DNA of 64,000 nt from Myroides sp. NP-2 (GCF_014145665.1 NZ_JACHTD010000010.1:92737-156736), one strand, 5' to 3'. Numbered from the stretch's first letter, positions 33,672-44,131 are shown. Numbers and translations: made by a program. The notes: a model not told the origin generated them from the sequence alone.

Positions 33672-34481
33672 TTAATTTAGTTTTTCAATTTTACCCCCAG
33701 ATGATTTAGAGGTCTCTACTAATCTGGCATTGCCATAAACATTGATCTTACCTGAAGAGCTTGCTTTGCCTTTTACCTCGTCTGCTACCGTAAAACTCAT
33801 AGTTCCTGAAGAGCTTGCTTTGCCATTCAACGTTTGAATTGCAAAGTCTTTTCCGTCGATTTTAGCTGAGCTGGACGCTTTAGCATCAACCGATCTAGCT
33901 GATCCTTCTACCTCCACTCGTGCCGAACTACTCACTATAAATTCTACTTTATTGGCTTTTAGGTCCATATCGATCTTTGAAGAGGAACTTGCTTCTATTG
34001 TTGTACTATTTGCAATTTCAAATTTGCCCTCTACTTTAGAAGATGAACTTGTTGTAACCGTTAAATTGTCTGCTTGAATTACATCTGCCATAAACTTTCC
34101 TGAACTACTGGTCGTAATGCTGAATTGTTTTGCTTTTACTTTGTTTGTTAGCGTAAATACCGCAGAAGAAGAAACATGGGCTGCTGTTAGAGATGAATGG
34201 TTCACTTTTACGTGCACACGTCCCATTTTATAATTGAAAACTCCTCTTGGCATGTCGATATACACTTGAAGCACGCCATTCTTGACTTCAGTTTTGACGT
34301 ATTGCATGTCCTTTTCGTCTTCTACTTCTACTGCAACAGTCGTGGATCCTCCTGCTGTATAATCTAGGTGGATCCCTTGTGATACTTTGACCTGTTCAAA
34401 ATCGATGACTTGTCTTTTTTCTTGTTTTTGTGCCAATACGGCACTTCCCATTAATAGGAAGATAAATACTATTTTTTTCAT
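33672..34481 (-). CDS. GIN-domain (DUF2807) secreted protein, serine-rich beta-helix (GIN 1)
   Basis: The start at 34481 gives MKKIVFIFLLMGSAVLAQ, a clean signal peptide; a frame extension to 34523 would overlap the preceding permease gene and bury it. The mature 250 residues are a right-handed beta-helix-like GIN domain in which each turn ends in SSS-[AGSK]: I count about eight such steps (for example SSSSKVEGK, SSSAKIDGK, SSSGKINVYG). GIN domains occur in Bacteroidota periplasmic or surface proteins with no proven function. Its place between permease genes 1 and 2 suggests a cargo, sensor or accessory of the exporter. Confidence 0.85.
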   Translation of the reverse strand: MKKIVFIFLLMGSAVLAQKQEKRQVIDFEQVKVSQGIHLDYTAGGSTTVAVEVEDEKDMQYVKTEVKNGVLQVYIDMPRGVFNYKMGRVHVKVNHSSLTAAHVSSSAVFTLTNKVKAKQFSITTSSSGKFMADVIQADNLTVTTSSSSKVEGKFEIANSTTIEASSSSKIDMDLKANKVEFIVSSSARVEVEGSARSVDAKASSSAKIDGKDFAIQTLNGKASSSGTMSFTVADEVKGKASSSGKINVYGNARLVETSKSSGGKIEKLN

Positions 34482-34494
34482 TTTATATCTAGTT

Positions 34495-36912
34495 TTATTC
34501 ATATTTAATATAGTGTAACACATCGAGATGCACCGCTTTTCGCGTTTTTTGCAATACGACTAACAAAGTCAAAAGCACAATACAGCTACAACTTAATCCA
34601 AACACTTCCCATCCTATATCAATGCGGTAAGCATATTCACTCAACCAATGTTCTAGCAAGTAATAGCTGGGAAAAATGGACAATCCAAAACCGATCATAC
34701 AATACATCAAATATTGGAAGGATAGCTTTTGAATTAATTCTCGTGTATTAGCCCCTAATACTTTGCGAATAGCCACTTCTTTTAATTTGCCGTTTAACGC
34801 AAAAGTAACGAGAGCTAGGAGCCCAAATAAAGCAATGAAAACAACGCCAATACTCAGAAAATTAAACACTTGACGTTCAAGGAGCACTTGATCAAATGTT
34901 TTGGCAAACTGGCGATCGACAAACTCGTATTGAAAGGGTATATCGGGGTTTAAATTAAATTTACTCCACGTTTTTTCAACAGCTTGTATGGTTTGTTCCA
35001 TTTTATCTCCTGCCTTTATTTTTACATATATCTTTTCAATACTTCCCATCTTGTGTTCTATTCCATTCATGTAATAGTAAGCAGTAGGGGTGACTTCTTC
35101 TTCAAGGCTTTTAAAATTGTAATCTTTTACTACACCAATTATACTATGCGAACGTCCTAAAGCTTTGAGTGATTTTCCCAAGGGATCTCCACCATCAATT
35201 GCTCGAACAAAAGTCTCATTCACGACAAGGTGTTGAATCGAATCAGACGCCAACATTGGATTGTAATCTCGACCTTTAACTAGGGGAATTTGAAACAGTT
35301 CAAAAAAGCCAAAATCAATTTGAACCACCGTATACACTAATTCTTTCCCCTCTAGTTTTCCCGAAGTTGAAGCCGAAGAACTACGCCCAAAAACCTGATC
35401 AGAGGCAGATATACCCTCGACTCCTGGAATTTTTTGCATTTCATTTTTGAGCACTTCATATTTTTCTAACAATAAATCATTATTTGTCCACCTCAACTCT
35501 TCATTAAAACTAAAGCTAATCACTTGATCCCCTTTAAAACCTAGATCTTTGTTTAGCATATAGTGTACTTGTTGATTAAAAATAAACGTACTACTAATGA
35601 AAAAGGAAGCAATAGCCAACTGAAGGATTAAAAATACCTTTTTGAGTACTCTACCGTTTTTTGAGGCTATAAAGTTGCCCTTCAAAATGGAAATAATGGG
35701 CTGTTTAGTTACATAAAAAGCAATAATACTTCCCGTGAGTAATGACATACTGATCAACAACAAAAGAAAGCAAATACTCAACACGCCTATCGGCATCTCC
35801 AGCTGTACGTCAACCATTTGATTGACATAGGGCAACATCAATCCCATGCAAAAGAAGCTTATTACCAAAGCAATAGTCAGCGTTAAGGCCGTTTCTACTA
35901 CTATTTGCTGTACAATATACCTTGAGCTCCCTCCGAGAATTCGCCTTAGTCCTAGCTCTTTCATTCGCAATAAAAACTGCGTAATAGAAAAATTGATAAA
36001 GTTGATGAGTGCCAAGCTAAAAATTACAACTGCTAATCCCCAAAAGATATACATCATATGTAGGTTTGCACTGCCTTCTGGACTCAATTTCCCATACTTA
36101 CTTAGACGTACTCCTCCGAGATCTGACAGGACTATAGGAGTATTGAGCAGCTGATTTTCCTTCAATTCTTCAACCGTGATTCCACCTTCTTTGGCCATAG
36201 GTATAAAGTAATGTTGATCCATCGTTTCGCGAATAGCCACTAAGGCCTGATCGGGCTTAGATGTCTTGATCAATAATCCAAAGTACTGCTCTTGCCAATT
36301 TGTTTTAGCGGCAACGAGTTGATCCATACCTGCTACGATTGCATCGGGCATAAAACTGCTTTTTTGACCGTCTAGCGTAAAAACCCCTGTTACAACTCTC
36401 CACTCTTCTTCCATGTACACTTCGCGCCCCAAAGGATTAACTCCACGTCCAAAAATCTCAATAGCTTTTTGCTCTTCTAAAACAAGGCTATTTTGATCTT
36501 GCAAAGCAGTTGCTGCTGATCCATAAACAAAAGAAAAAGGAAAAAAATCAAAGAAATTACGTTGACTTAAAAAAATCTTTTTCAGCGTATAAGACACTTT
36601 GTCTTTTTCAATTGTCCCTTCATCGTATCCGGTATAGTAAATAAAATCCTCAACAAAAGCATAGTTTTCTTTTAGCGTTCTTCCCAACGGAAAAGGCTGA
36701 TTGATATACGCAAAATCACCAGAATCATGTAAAACCATAAAAAGCTGATCTTTATTGGGATTCCATTGTTCATACGCGTGTTCATCATGATAGTTAAGCA
36801 CAGCAAGTGTAAGTAGCGATATACCAAAGGACAACCCTAAAACAGTTAAAACAAAATAGATTTTATTTTTGAACCAATGATAATAATAAACGTTCAACCA
36901 ACTTTTTAACAT
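34495..36912 (-). CDS. FtsX/MacB-type ABC transporter permease, double-length (permease 2)
   Basis: The 805-residue protein has the same eight-helix, two-periplasmic-domain layout as the other four permeases of the operon. FtsX signatures are LRMKELGLRRILGGSSRYIV (about residue 315) and LKEVAIRKVLGANTRELIQK (about 710). It ends with LHYIKYE. The two periplasmic domains differ clearly from those of its paralogues while the cytoplasm-facing segments are alike, which points to a shared ATPase but different periplasmic partners. It lies 13 bases upstream of the GIN 1 gene and begins two bases after permease gene 3 ends. Confidence 0.92.
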   Translation of the reverse strand: MLKSWLNVYYYHWFKNKIYFVLTVLGLSFGISLLTLAVLNYHDEHAYEQWNPNKDQLFMVLHDSGDFAYINQPFPLGRTLKENYAFVEDFIYYTGYDEGTIEKDKVSYTLKKIFLSQRNFFDFFPFSFVYGSAATALQDQNSLVLEEQKAIEIFGRGVNPLGREVYMEEEWRVVTGVFTLDGQKSSFMPDAIVAGMDQLVAAKTNWQEQYFGLLIKTSKPDQALVAIRETMDQHYFIPMAKEGGITVEELKENQLLNTPIVLSDLGGVRLSKYGKLSPEGSANLHMMYIFWGLAVVIFSLALINFINFSITQFLLRMKELGLRRILGGSSRYIVQQIVVETALTLTIALVISFFCMGLMLPYVNQMVDVQLEMPIGVLSICFLLLLISMSLLTGSIIAFYVTKQPIISILKGNFIASKNGRVLKKVFLILQLAIASFFISSTFIFNQQVHYMLNKDLGFKGDQVISFSFNEELRWTNNDLLLEKYEVLKNEMQKIPGVEGISASDQVFGRSSSASTSGKLEGKELVYTVVQIDFGFFELFQIPLVKGRDYNPMLASDSIQHLVVNETFVRAIDGGDPLGKSLKALGRSHSIIGVVKDYNFKSLEEEVTPTAYYYMNGIEHKMGSIEKIYVKIKAGDKMEQTIQAVEKTWSKFNLNPDIPFQYEFVDRQFAKTFDQVLLERQVFNFLSIGVVFIALFGLLALVTFALNGKLKEVAIRKVLGANTRELIQKLSFQYLMYCMIGFGLSIFPSYYLLEHWLSEYAYRIDIGWEVFGLSCSCIVLLTLLVVLQKTRKAVHLDVLHYIKYE

Positions 36913-36914
36913 CC

Positions 36915-37091
36915 TTATTCGTATTTAATATATTTTAAAACGTTCACACGGGTGGCCTGATACGCTCTACTCACCACAATAAGTAAGGTAAGTATGACAA
37001 TAAGAATCAGACAAACAACGTAAACTTCATAACTTATTTCGATGCGATACGCATAATCACTCAACCAGGCATTCAATAAATAATAACTGGG
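36915..37091. repeat. Near-identical 177-bp tract shared by permease genes 3 and 4 (copy 1)
   Basis: This tract at the end of permease gene 3 matches 39326-39502 at the end of permease gene 4 with about five substitutions by my base-by-base reading, while the sequences beyond it diverge quickly. Such a sharp edge suggests recent gene conversion or a recent duplication with selection elsewhere. Confidence 0.85.
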
Positions 37092-39323
37092 GAAGACAGA
37101 TAGTCCAAAACCGATCATACAATAAATCAGGTATTGATAAGACAAGTCTTGAATTAAACCTCTTGTTTCTGCTCCTAATACTTTGCGAATGGCAATCGCT
37201 CTCAATTTGGTGCCTATGGTATAGGAGGAAACAGCGAAAAGTCCAAATAAAGCAATAAAGATGACCAGATAACTTAACCCCATCATCACTTGTTGCTGTA
37301 TCTTTATCTTTTCGAAGTTTTTTGCAAATTTCTGATCCATGAAACTGTACTCAAAAGACTTATCCGTTCCTTTATGGAAGGTCTCCCATAGTTTTTCAAC
37401 CGCAGGTAGGATAGTTTCAAGCTGATGTACATCTAGCTTCATACTCACTTGAGTAAAGTGAAAGAAAGTTTGGGAAGGCAACACAAACATCTTTGGGCTT
37501 ATTTCATATTCAAATCCTGCAGTGTGAAAATCCTGTACGACGCCTACAATGGTTGTTCCATTGACAACCAATCCCGCTATACTATCTTTGTGCAATTGAC
37601 GTAATAAGCTTTCGTTGATTACGGCATTTTGAATACTATCACTAGCGAATTTATTCGTCAGATAACGCCCTTCTTTCAATCCCACTTGCATCATTTCCAA
37701 ATACCCCGCTTCGACATTGTGAACTGCTACTCTCAAATTCTCCCCTTCATATTCAAATAGCTGCATATAACGACTTCGCTCCTCACTGCCATAGTCTAAA
37801 TCGGTAAAGGCCATTTGTTCCACACCTTTTATTCTCAGCGCTTCCTGTTTAAAAGCTTGATACGCCTGATGTCTTTCCTCTATTTCTATCGGTTCTTCCT
37901 CTAAAAAGGGAAAACTAATCACCTGATCCCCTGAAAAACCCAAGGATTTGGTTGTCATATAGTGGACCTGTTGGTACATGATATACGTGCTCGAGATAAA
38001 CCAACAGGCAATGGCAAACTGTAGAATCAAAAACGCATTTTTCAGGACACTTCCTGAACGACTCCGATAATAATTTCCCTTTAATACAGGAAGTATTTGG
38101 TAGTTGGATCGATAGAGCGCAGGAATCAATCCCCCCAGCAACAAAACCAAGAGGTAAACACCAACAAACAAAAAGAGGGCATCACGCAGGTGAACGACAA
38201 TATGCGTTCCTAAAAACGAATTGACGAAAGGCAAAATCCACAGTACCATAAAGAAGCTTCCTACAAAAGAAAGCAGCATGGTAAGAGAGGTTTCAAATAA
38301 AGCTTGTTGTATAATCTTGCGCTTTGATCCTCCTAATACTTTGCGAATCCCTACTTCCTTCGCTCGCGAAACCGCTTGCGAAAGGGACAAGTTGACGTAG
38401 TTAAACAGCGATAGAACAAAGAGCACCCACGACAAGCCTACAATCACATAAAGGGTTGTGCCTTTGACATTGGCTTCTGGGGTAACTACATTTCCTGCAT
38501 CTTCAAAATGCAATCCCTTTAAGGGATGTATCACTGTTTTTTGATTGTAAATACCATTGTTTTTTTTCTCAAACTCTGCTAAAGAAAGCTGCTGTTTTTC
38601 AGCCATAGGCAGGAGATAGTATTGGCTATAAATCTGATCTGCTGCTTGGGCAAGTTTCTCTCCCTCCTTGGTCTTGATTAACACAGAAGAACTACTATAA
38701 TTCCAATTACCGACTAAATCTTCAGGTATGAATTGATGATCATTGACAACGGCATCTGGCATAAAACTACTGCGTTTACCTTCCAAATCATACACCGCTA
38801 CAACGGTGTACCACTCGTCATCTACCTCAATCTGTTCGCCAATTGGATTGACACCTTCACCAAAAACAACTGATGATTTTTGTTTTTCTAACGCAATCTC
38901 CTTTGGATTTTTAAATATACTCGAAGGTGATCCATAGATAATCTTATAAGGGAAAAAGGAAAAAAAAGAAGCATTAGTCTGTAGGATTTTCTCTATGGCA
39001 TACGCTTTTTTATTGTGCATAACATGCGTTGAAAAGTATCCACTATACAGTAAATAATCTTCAACAAAGTTATGATGTTCTTTGAGCAAACTAGACAAGA
39101 CATAGGGTTGAGAACCGAACGAATGGTTGTCACTTCGACTCTCGATAAAATACACCTCTTCTTTATTTGCGTTCCAACGATCAAAAGACGTCTCTTCCTG
39201 CCAATAGAGCGTCGATAACAACACAGCAGTAATACCCAATGCCAAACACAACAAATTAAATAAAACGTATAGTTTATTTTTCTTGCTGTGATACACGACT
39301 ATTTTAAACCAATTATTTAGCAT
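36915..39323 (-). CDS. FtsX/MacB-type ABC transporter permease, double-length (permease 3)
   Basis: An 802-residue permease with eight predicted helices and two MacB-like periplasmic domains. FtsX signatures are SRAKEVGIRKVLGGSKRKII and LRAIAIRKVLGAETRGLIQD. It is the closest relative of permease 4: the final 58 codons are nearly identical in DNA as well as protein. It ends LKYIKYE. It has N-terminal MLNNWFKIVVYHSKKNKLY, near the start of permease 4. The gene is separated by two bases from both neighbours. Confidence 0.92.
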   Translation of the reverse strand: MLNNWFKIVVYHSKKNKLYVLFNLLCLALGITAVLLSTLYWQEETSFDRWNANKEEVYFIESRSDNHSFGSQPYVLSSLLKEHHNFVEDYLLYSGYFSTHVMHNKKAYAIEKILQTNASFFSFFPYKIIYGSPSSIFKNPKEIALEKQKSSVVFGEGVNPIGEQIEVDDEWYTVVAVYDLEGKRSSFMPDAVVNDHQFIPEDLVGNWNYSSSSVLIKTKEGEKLAQAADQIYSQYYLLPMAEKQQLSLAEFEKKNNGIYNQKTVIHPLKGLHFEDAGNVVTPEANVKGTTLYVIVGLSWVLFVLSLFNYVNLSLSQAVSRAKEVGIRKVLGGSKRKIIQQALFETSLTMLLSFVGSFFMVLWILPFVNSFLGTHIVVHLRDALFLFVGVYLLVLLLGGLIPALYRSNYQILPVLKGNYYRSRSGSVLKNAFLILQFAIACWFISSTYIMYQQVHYMTTKSLGFSGDQVISFPFLEEEPIEIEERHQAYQAFKQEALRIKGVEQMAFTDLDYGSEERSRYMQLFEYEGENLRVAVHNVEAGYLEMMQVGLKEGRYLTNKFASDSIQNAVINESLLRQLHKDSIAGLVVNGTTIVGVVQDFHTAGFEYEISPKMFVLPSQTFFHFTQVSMKLDVHQLETILPAVEKLWETFHKGTDKSFEYSFMDQKFAKNFEKIKIQQQVMMGLSYLVIFIALFGLFAVSSYTIGTKLRAIAIRKVLGAETRGLIQDLSYQYLIYCMIGFGLSVFPSYYLLNAWLSDYAYRIEISYEVYVVCLILIVILTLLIVVSRAYQATRVNVLKYIKYE

Positions 39324-39325
39324 TA

Positions 39326-39502
39326 TTATTCGTATTTAATATATTTTAAAACGTTCACACGGGTAGCCTGATACGCTCTACTCACCACAATAAGCAAGGT
39401 AAGTATGACAATAAGAATCAGACAAACAACGTAAACTTCATAACTTATTTCGATGCGGTAGGTATAATCACTCAACCAGGCATTCAATAAATAATAACTG
39501 GG
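39326..39502. repeat. Near-identical 177-bp tract shared by permease genes 3 and 4 (copy 2)
   Basis: Partner of 36915-37091. Both tracts start at the stop codon and keep the same frame, so they encode the same C-terminal membrane helices and tail. Confidence 0.85.
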
Positions 39503-41737
39503 ATAAACAGCAACACCAAAACCGATCACACAGTAAATCAAATATTGGTAGGACAGTTTTTTAATCAATTCGCCTGTACTAGCGCCTAATACTTTACGGA
39601 TAGCCACTTCTTTTAATCGCGTTCCGATGGTAAAAGAGGACACAGCAAACAATCCAAATAGCGCAATAAAGATGACAATCAAACTCAATCCTAATAGGAT
39701 TTGCTTCTGTGTGTTAATTTTCTCGAAGGTTTTGGCGAATTTTTGATCGACAAACTCATAGCTAAAAGGTTCTCTCGCCTCTGGATTAAAGGTATCCCAC
39801 AACTTTTCTAAAGCGGGAGCAAGGGTCTCCATTTGCGTGACGTCCACTTTCATGGTTACATTGAAAAAATAATTATCTGTTGCTTTGGGTAAGCTAAATA
39901 TCAAAGGAGTAATCGAATATTCCAATCCTCCGGTATGAAAATCTCTAAGTACGCCTACAACTGTTTTATTTGCGACTTTAAGATCTTCTATACTCGTTTC
40001 ACCAACAATATTTAATAAGCTCTCGTTAATTAAAATATTTTCGATACTGTCGTTGGCCAAGGCTCGATCTAAAAAGCGTCCTTCTTTTAACTGGATGCCC
40101 ATCATTTCAAAATAATTGGCTTCTGCCTTCATTTCTAACGCAATTAGATGTTCTTTTTCCTTGTGGTTGAAAAACAAGGCCGTGCTTGCTCCTCCCATAC
40201 TTGCATATTCGACACCGGCTACAGCCACTTGTTCGACACCTTTGATCTGTAACGCCTCTTGTTTGAATACTTCGTATTTTTGTGCTTTACTTCCATCGTT
40301 TACATCAGCTAGAAAGGGAAAGCTAATCACCTGATCTCCGGAAAATCCCAAATCTTTTGTTGCCATGTAATGGGCTTGTTTATACACCATATAAGTGCCC
40401 ACAATAAACCAACAGGCAATGGCGAATTGTATCACTAAAAAAGTATTTTTAATGAAACTCCCTGAGCGACTGCGATTGAAATCGCCTTTTAACACCTTTA
40501 GCACGCGGTATTGTGCAATATAAAAGGCGGGAATTAGCCCTGCAATCAGCAAGATCAAAAAATAGCTACCCACAAACAAGAGCGCCATATCACCCCACTG
40601 CACAACGATATTGATGTTTAAATAAGAATTGGCAAAGGGCAACAACCACAAAAACAGAAAAATACTCAAGACAAAAGCAATACAAACAGTGATTGTGGTC
40701 TCATATAAACTCTGCTTGATAATCGATCTTTTCACCCCACCTAATACCTTGCGTACCCCAACTTCTTTGGCTCTGGATAAGGTTTGAGAAAGTGCTAAGT
40801 TCACATAGTTAAACAAGGACAATAGCAGCATCAAACTAGATAATCCAAGGATAATATTCAGCATTTTACTATTAACCACAGGTTCGGGTATACTACTCGC
40901 TATGGATTTTTCACTTTGAAGATGCAACTGATCTAAGGGTTCTAAAAGAATATCCATACCAATAATTCCCTCATATTGCTTTAAAAAATCCGCTAAACTC
41001 ATATTGGATCTAGCTGCCAAGGGTTCATAGTAATAGTTGAGGTACAATGCTTTAATCGCTGCTGCTGTTTCTTGTTTCTTCGCTGTTTTCAACAGGAGAT
41101 TATGCGCTGGTCGATCCCAAATGGTTTGTTGATCAATGGATAAAAACTGATAGGTATTGAGCACGATCTCTGGCATAAAGCTACTTCTTCTGTGTCCTAT
41201 AGCATATACGCCTACGACAGTATACAACTCCTCCTTTATTTTTAGTTGCTCGCCCACGGGATTTACCCCTTTTCCAAATAGCACGGCTGCTTTTTCTTGT
41301 TCTAACACCACTTCATTGGGATGCTGAAACACACTTTGTTTGGTCCCATATACCAAGGGATAAGGAAAAAAATCAAAGAAACGTTGACTGCTTTTGAATA
41401 CTTTTTCTGATCGTTCTTCCTTGTCCTTATAAACAATGATCTCTTCACTATAATTGCTATACAGCAAATAATCTTCCATGACTTGATACTCCTCTTGGAG
41501 TTTATCCACCAAAGCAAAAGGATGTTGATTCATCACCACTTTTCCACCGCTGTTCCCTACTAAGTAAATGGACGTTCTATTTTCATTCCACTGGTCAAAT
41601 GATTTTTCTTCTTTTAAATAGAGGGATGACAGCAATACTGCGGTTATTCCAATAGCTAAACACAAAATAGTCAATAAGAAATACACCTTGTTTTTCTTGC
41701 TGTGATACACGTAAATTTTAAACCAGTTATTTAACAT
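39326..41737 (-). CDS. FtsX/MacB-type ABC transporter permease, double-length (permease 4)
   Basis: An 803-residue paralogue of permease 3 with the same layout. FtsX signatures are SRAKEVGVRKVLGGVKRSII (about residue 320) and LKEVAIRKVLGASTGELIKK (about 705). It ends LKYIKYE. The N-terminus MLNNWFKIYVYHSKKNKVY and the C-terminal 58 residues are almost the same as in permease 3, but the two periplasmic domains have diverged. Two bases separate it from permease gene 3 and three from permease gene 5. Confidence 0.92.
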   Translation of the reverse strand: MLNNWFKIYVYHSKKNKVYFLLTILCLAIGITAVLLSSLYLKEEKSFDQWNENRTSIYLVGNSGGKVVMNQHPFALVDKLQEEYQVMEDYLLYSNYSEEIIVYKDKEERSEKVFKSSQRFFDFFPYPLVYGTKQSVFQHPNEVVLEQEKAAVLFGKGVNPVGEQLKIKEELYTVVGVYAIGHRRSSFMPEIVLNTYQFLSIDQQTIWDRPAHNLLLKTAKKQETAAAIKALYLNYYYEPLAARSNMSLADFLKQYEGIIGMDILLEPLDQLHLQSEKSIASSIPEPVVNSKMLNIILGLSSLMLLLSLFNYVNLALSQTLSRAKEVGVRKVLGGVKRSIIKQSLYETTITVCIAFVLSIFLFLWLLPFANSYLNINIVVQWGDMALLFVGSYFLILLIAGLIPAFYIAQYRVLKVLKGDFNRSRSGSFIKNTFLVIQFAIACWFIVGTYMVYKQAHYMATKDLGFSGDQVISFPFLADVNDGSKAQKYEVFKQEALQIKGVEQVAVAGVEYASMGGASTALFFNHKEKEHLIALEMKAEANYFEMMGIQLKEGRFLDRALANDSIENILINESLLNIVGETSIEDLKVANKTVVGVLRDFHTGGLEYSITPLIFSLPKATDNYFFNVTMKVDVTQMETLAPALEKLWDTFNPEAREPFSYEFVDQKFAKTFEKINTQKQILLGLSLIVIFIALFGLFAVSSFTIGTRLKEVAIRKVLGASTGELIKKLSYQYLIYCVIGFGVAVYPSYYLLNAWLSDYTYRIEISYEVYVVCLILIVILTLLIVVSRAYQATRVNVLKYIKYE

Positions 41738-41740
41738 AAA

Positions 41741-44122
41741 CTATTCATATTTAATGCATTTAATAAAATCGCCTTTTGTCGCAATGCGCACTTTTGTTCG
41801 GATAATAAAAAAGACCAATCCAACCACTAGGAGAAACGAAAACACAAAGGGATAAGCTTCTATTTCTTGTTGATACTTAAACTTATTCAACCAAGCGTTC
41901 ATTATCCAATACACGGGATAAACGGCCGTAATACAAGCCAAGACAACCGTGATAAAAAAGGGTTTTCCCAAGAGAAAAAAGAGTTCTCGTGGACTTGCCC
42001 CAACTATTTTTCGAATAATTATTTCTTTTTGTTTTTGCTCCAGATAGAGGGATAAACTGGCATACAAGCCAAATAAAGCCATGAATACAACCGCTACATT
42101 CCAAATCAGAAACATGCGTTTTTGCGATTTGATGTGTTGATAGTTGGACTCAAATTGCTTTGAGAGGGTTTGCTGCTGAAAGGGATATTCATAATCGACA
42201 TTTACAATCCAAAACGACTGCAGACGTTCTAGGGTTTCTGCTCGATTTACTGCTTGATCTAATTCGATAGAGAGGTAATTAATCCCGTAGGGTAAAAATT
42301 CAATATCTTTCCATTGAAACAATACTATCGGCTGTACGGCTTCTTCAAAACCCGTGCTAAAAAAATTGTTCACTACACCTTCAATCAGATAGGTACTTCG
42401 GTCATAAGAAATAGCATTTCCCAGTGCTTCCTCTGGTGTTACCCCCATTTTTTCAGCAAATTTCTCGTTGATCCACACCTTGGGTAAGCTATCTACTTCG
42501 ATGGGCTGATAGGCGATCTTCTTAAATCCCACCATATCAATATAGGCGTTGTCTATCCCTTCCATCACAAAATCGGGGATTTTGCGCATACCATAATAGG
42601 CAGTATACTTGGTTTTAATGGATTTATCTTCGTAGGCAATGGTAGATAAAGCAACTGACTTAACTCCTTTAATCTTTTGAATTTCTTGGGTTAACTTGTC
42701 GTTTCTATAGAATTTACGGCGGATTTGCTGCGTGAATAATTTCACTTGTACCACTTGATCTCCTTCAAAGCCCCGGTGTTTTTCTTCCATAAAATGTACC
42801 TGTCTCGAAATGATCCATCCGCCGACAACAAAGAAAAAAGCAATGGTGATTTGAATGAATAAGCTCACCTCTCTCAATCGCAAACTTTTACTTTTCTTTG
42901 GACCTGTTTTCACTTGATGTAACTGATGAACCAGTCGCCTAGTATATAGGGAAAGTATGCCCCCAGCTAAAAACACGACAAAACAAATAACGAGAACAAT
43001 TCCACTCCAAAGCACTTGATGCTTAATCCCGATGGTCTTATGCAAGAACAGATTGTAAATCGGCATACTGAACTCAACGAGCATCAGCGCTATTCCCATA
43101 GCCATTAGCACGTTTAACAAAGTCTCAAAACCGATTTGCAACATCAACTGTATGCTAGAACTCCCCAGCATGGCACGTAGGTGAAATTCTTTTATACGCG
43201 ATAAAATACCCGCTTGATTCAAGTTGATGTAATTCAATATGGCCAACAAAAAAATTAAAACCGAACAGCCCACGAGTAAATACAGGGTTTCTAATTTGGT
43301 TTTCCCCTCTAATAAAGCCGTTTGTTTCGAAATGAATCGCCCTTCTTTCAACGGAGAAAGATAAACGTTGTATTGCTCTACCTTCTCGCTATTTTCAAAG
43401 ACTCTTTCCTCATTGTTTTCAACCAAAGTCACCAAACTAGAGGCGATCGCTGCGCAGTCTTCCTTACGTTTCACTTTTACGAGCAGTCCCCCGCCGTTTT
43501 CTTGCCATAAAGAGGGATTTACCTCCTCATTCCAATCCATATTCATCAAGACTACATCGGGCATAATCGTTGCTTTGTCTGTTAGCTTATAAACTCCAGC
43601 CACTTGATACGGACTATGCGCCAACGATAGCGTTTGACCAATCGGATTTTGATGTGGAAAAAATCGCTGAGCCACTTCTTCAGAAATCGCTATATGCATG
43701 GGATGCAATACTACTTCATCCACACTGCCATAAATAAATTCAAAATTGAAAAAATCAAAAAACGTAGTTTGCGTATTTAATATTTTCCCTACTACCGCTT
43801 GGTGAAACTTACTTTCTGCGTAAAAATCAATATAATCCAAAGCATAGTAGCAGTAATTTTCCACTTGTTTTTGCTGTAGCAATTGGGGACCTACGGCAGC
43901 GGGTACAACAATGGCATTAGCCTCTTCGCCAACCGTCACATTAACCTCATAGTATTGTTCTACATTGGCCATCCATTTATTATAACTCCATTCGTCTTGT
44001 AAAAAGAAAAGCGATAGCAACAAACACGCTATCCCTATTGCCAAACCTAAAATGGTCCAACAAAAGAACAAGATTGATTTTTGGATGTTTTTCCTAAATG
44101 TAGTAAACCAACTGAACAACAT
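41741..44122 (-). CDS. FtsX/MacB-type ABC transporter permease, double-length, divergent (permease 5)
   Basis: The 793-residue protein shares the eight-helix layout but is the most divergent of the five. Its first FtsX signature is changed to SRIKEFHLRAMLGSSSIQLM, lacking the usual GIRKxLG core, while the second is QKEIIIRKIVGASPRELFFL. It ends IKCIKYE. The weak first signature may mean that only the second half contacts the ATPase well. It is the first permease gene of the operon, nine bases after the GIN 2 gene. Confidence 0.9.
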   Translation of the reverse strand: MLFSWFTTFRKNIQKSILFFCWTILGLAIGIACLLLSLFFLQDEWSYNKWMANVEQYYEVNVTVGEEANAIVVPAAVGPQLLQQKQVENYCYYALDYIDFYAESKFHQAVVGKILNTQTTFFDFFNFEFIYGSVDEVVLHPMHIAISEEVAQRFFPHQNPIGQTLSLAHSPYQVAGVYKLTDKATIMPDVVLMNMDWNEEVNPSLWQENGGGLLVKVKRKEDCAAIASSLVTLVENNEERVFENSEKVEQYNVYLSPLKEGRFISKQTALLEGKTKLETLYLLVGCSVLIFLLAILNYINLNQAGILSRIKEFHLRAMLGSSSIQLMLQIGFETLLNVLMAMGIALMLVEFSMPIYNLFLHKTIGIKHQVLWSGIVLVICFVVFLAGGILSLYTRRLVHQLHQVKTGPKKSKSLRLREVSLFIQITIAFFFVVGGWIISRQVHFMEEKHRGFEGDQVVQVKLFTQQIRRKFYRNDKLTQEIQKIKGVKSVALSTIAYEDKSIKTKYTAYYGMRKIPDFVMEGIDNAYIDMVGFKKIAYQPIEVDSLPKVWINEKFAEKMGVTPEEALGNAISYDRSTYLIEGVVNNFFSTGFEEAVQPIVLFQWKDIEFLPYGINYLSIELDQAVNRAETLERLQSFWIVNVDYEYPFQQQTLSKQFESNYQHIKSQKRMFLIWNVAVVFMALFGLYASLSLYLEQKQKEIIIRKIVGASPRELFFLLGKPFFITVVLACITAVYPVYWIMNAWLNKFKYQQEIEAYPFVFSFLLVVGLVFFIIRTKVRIATKGDFIKCIKYE

Positions 44123-44131
44123 AGTACCTGC

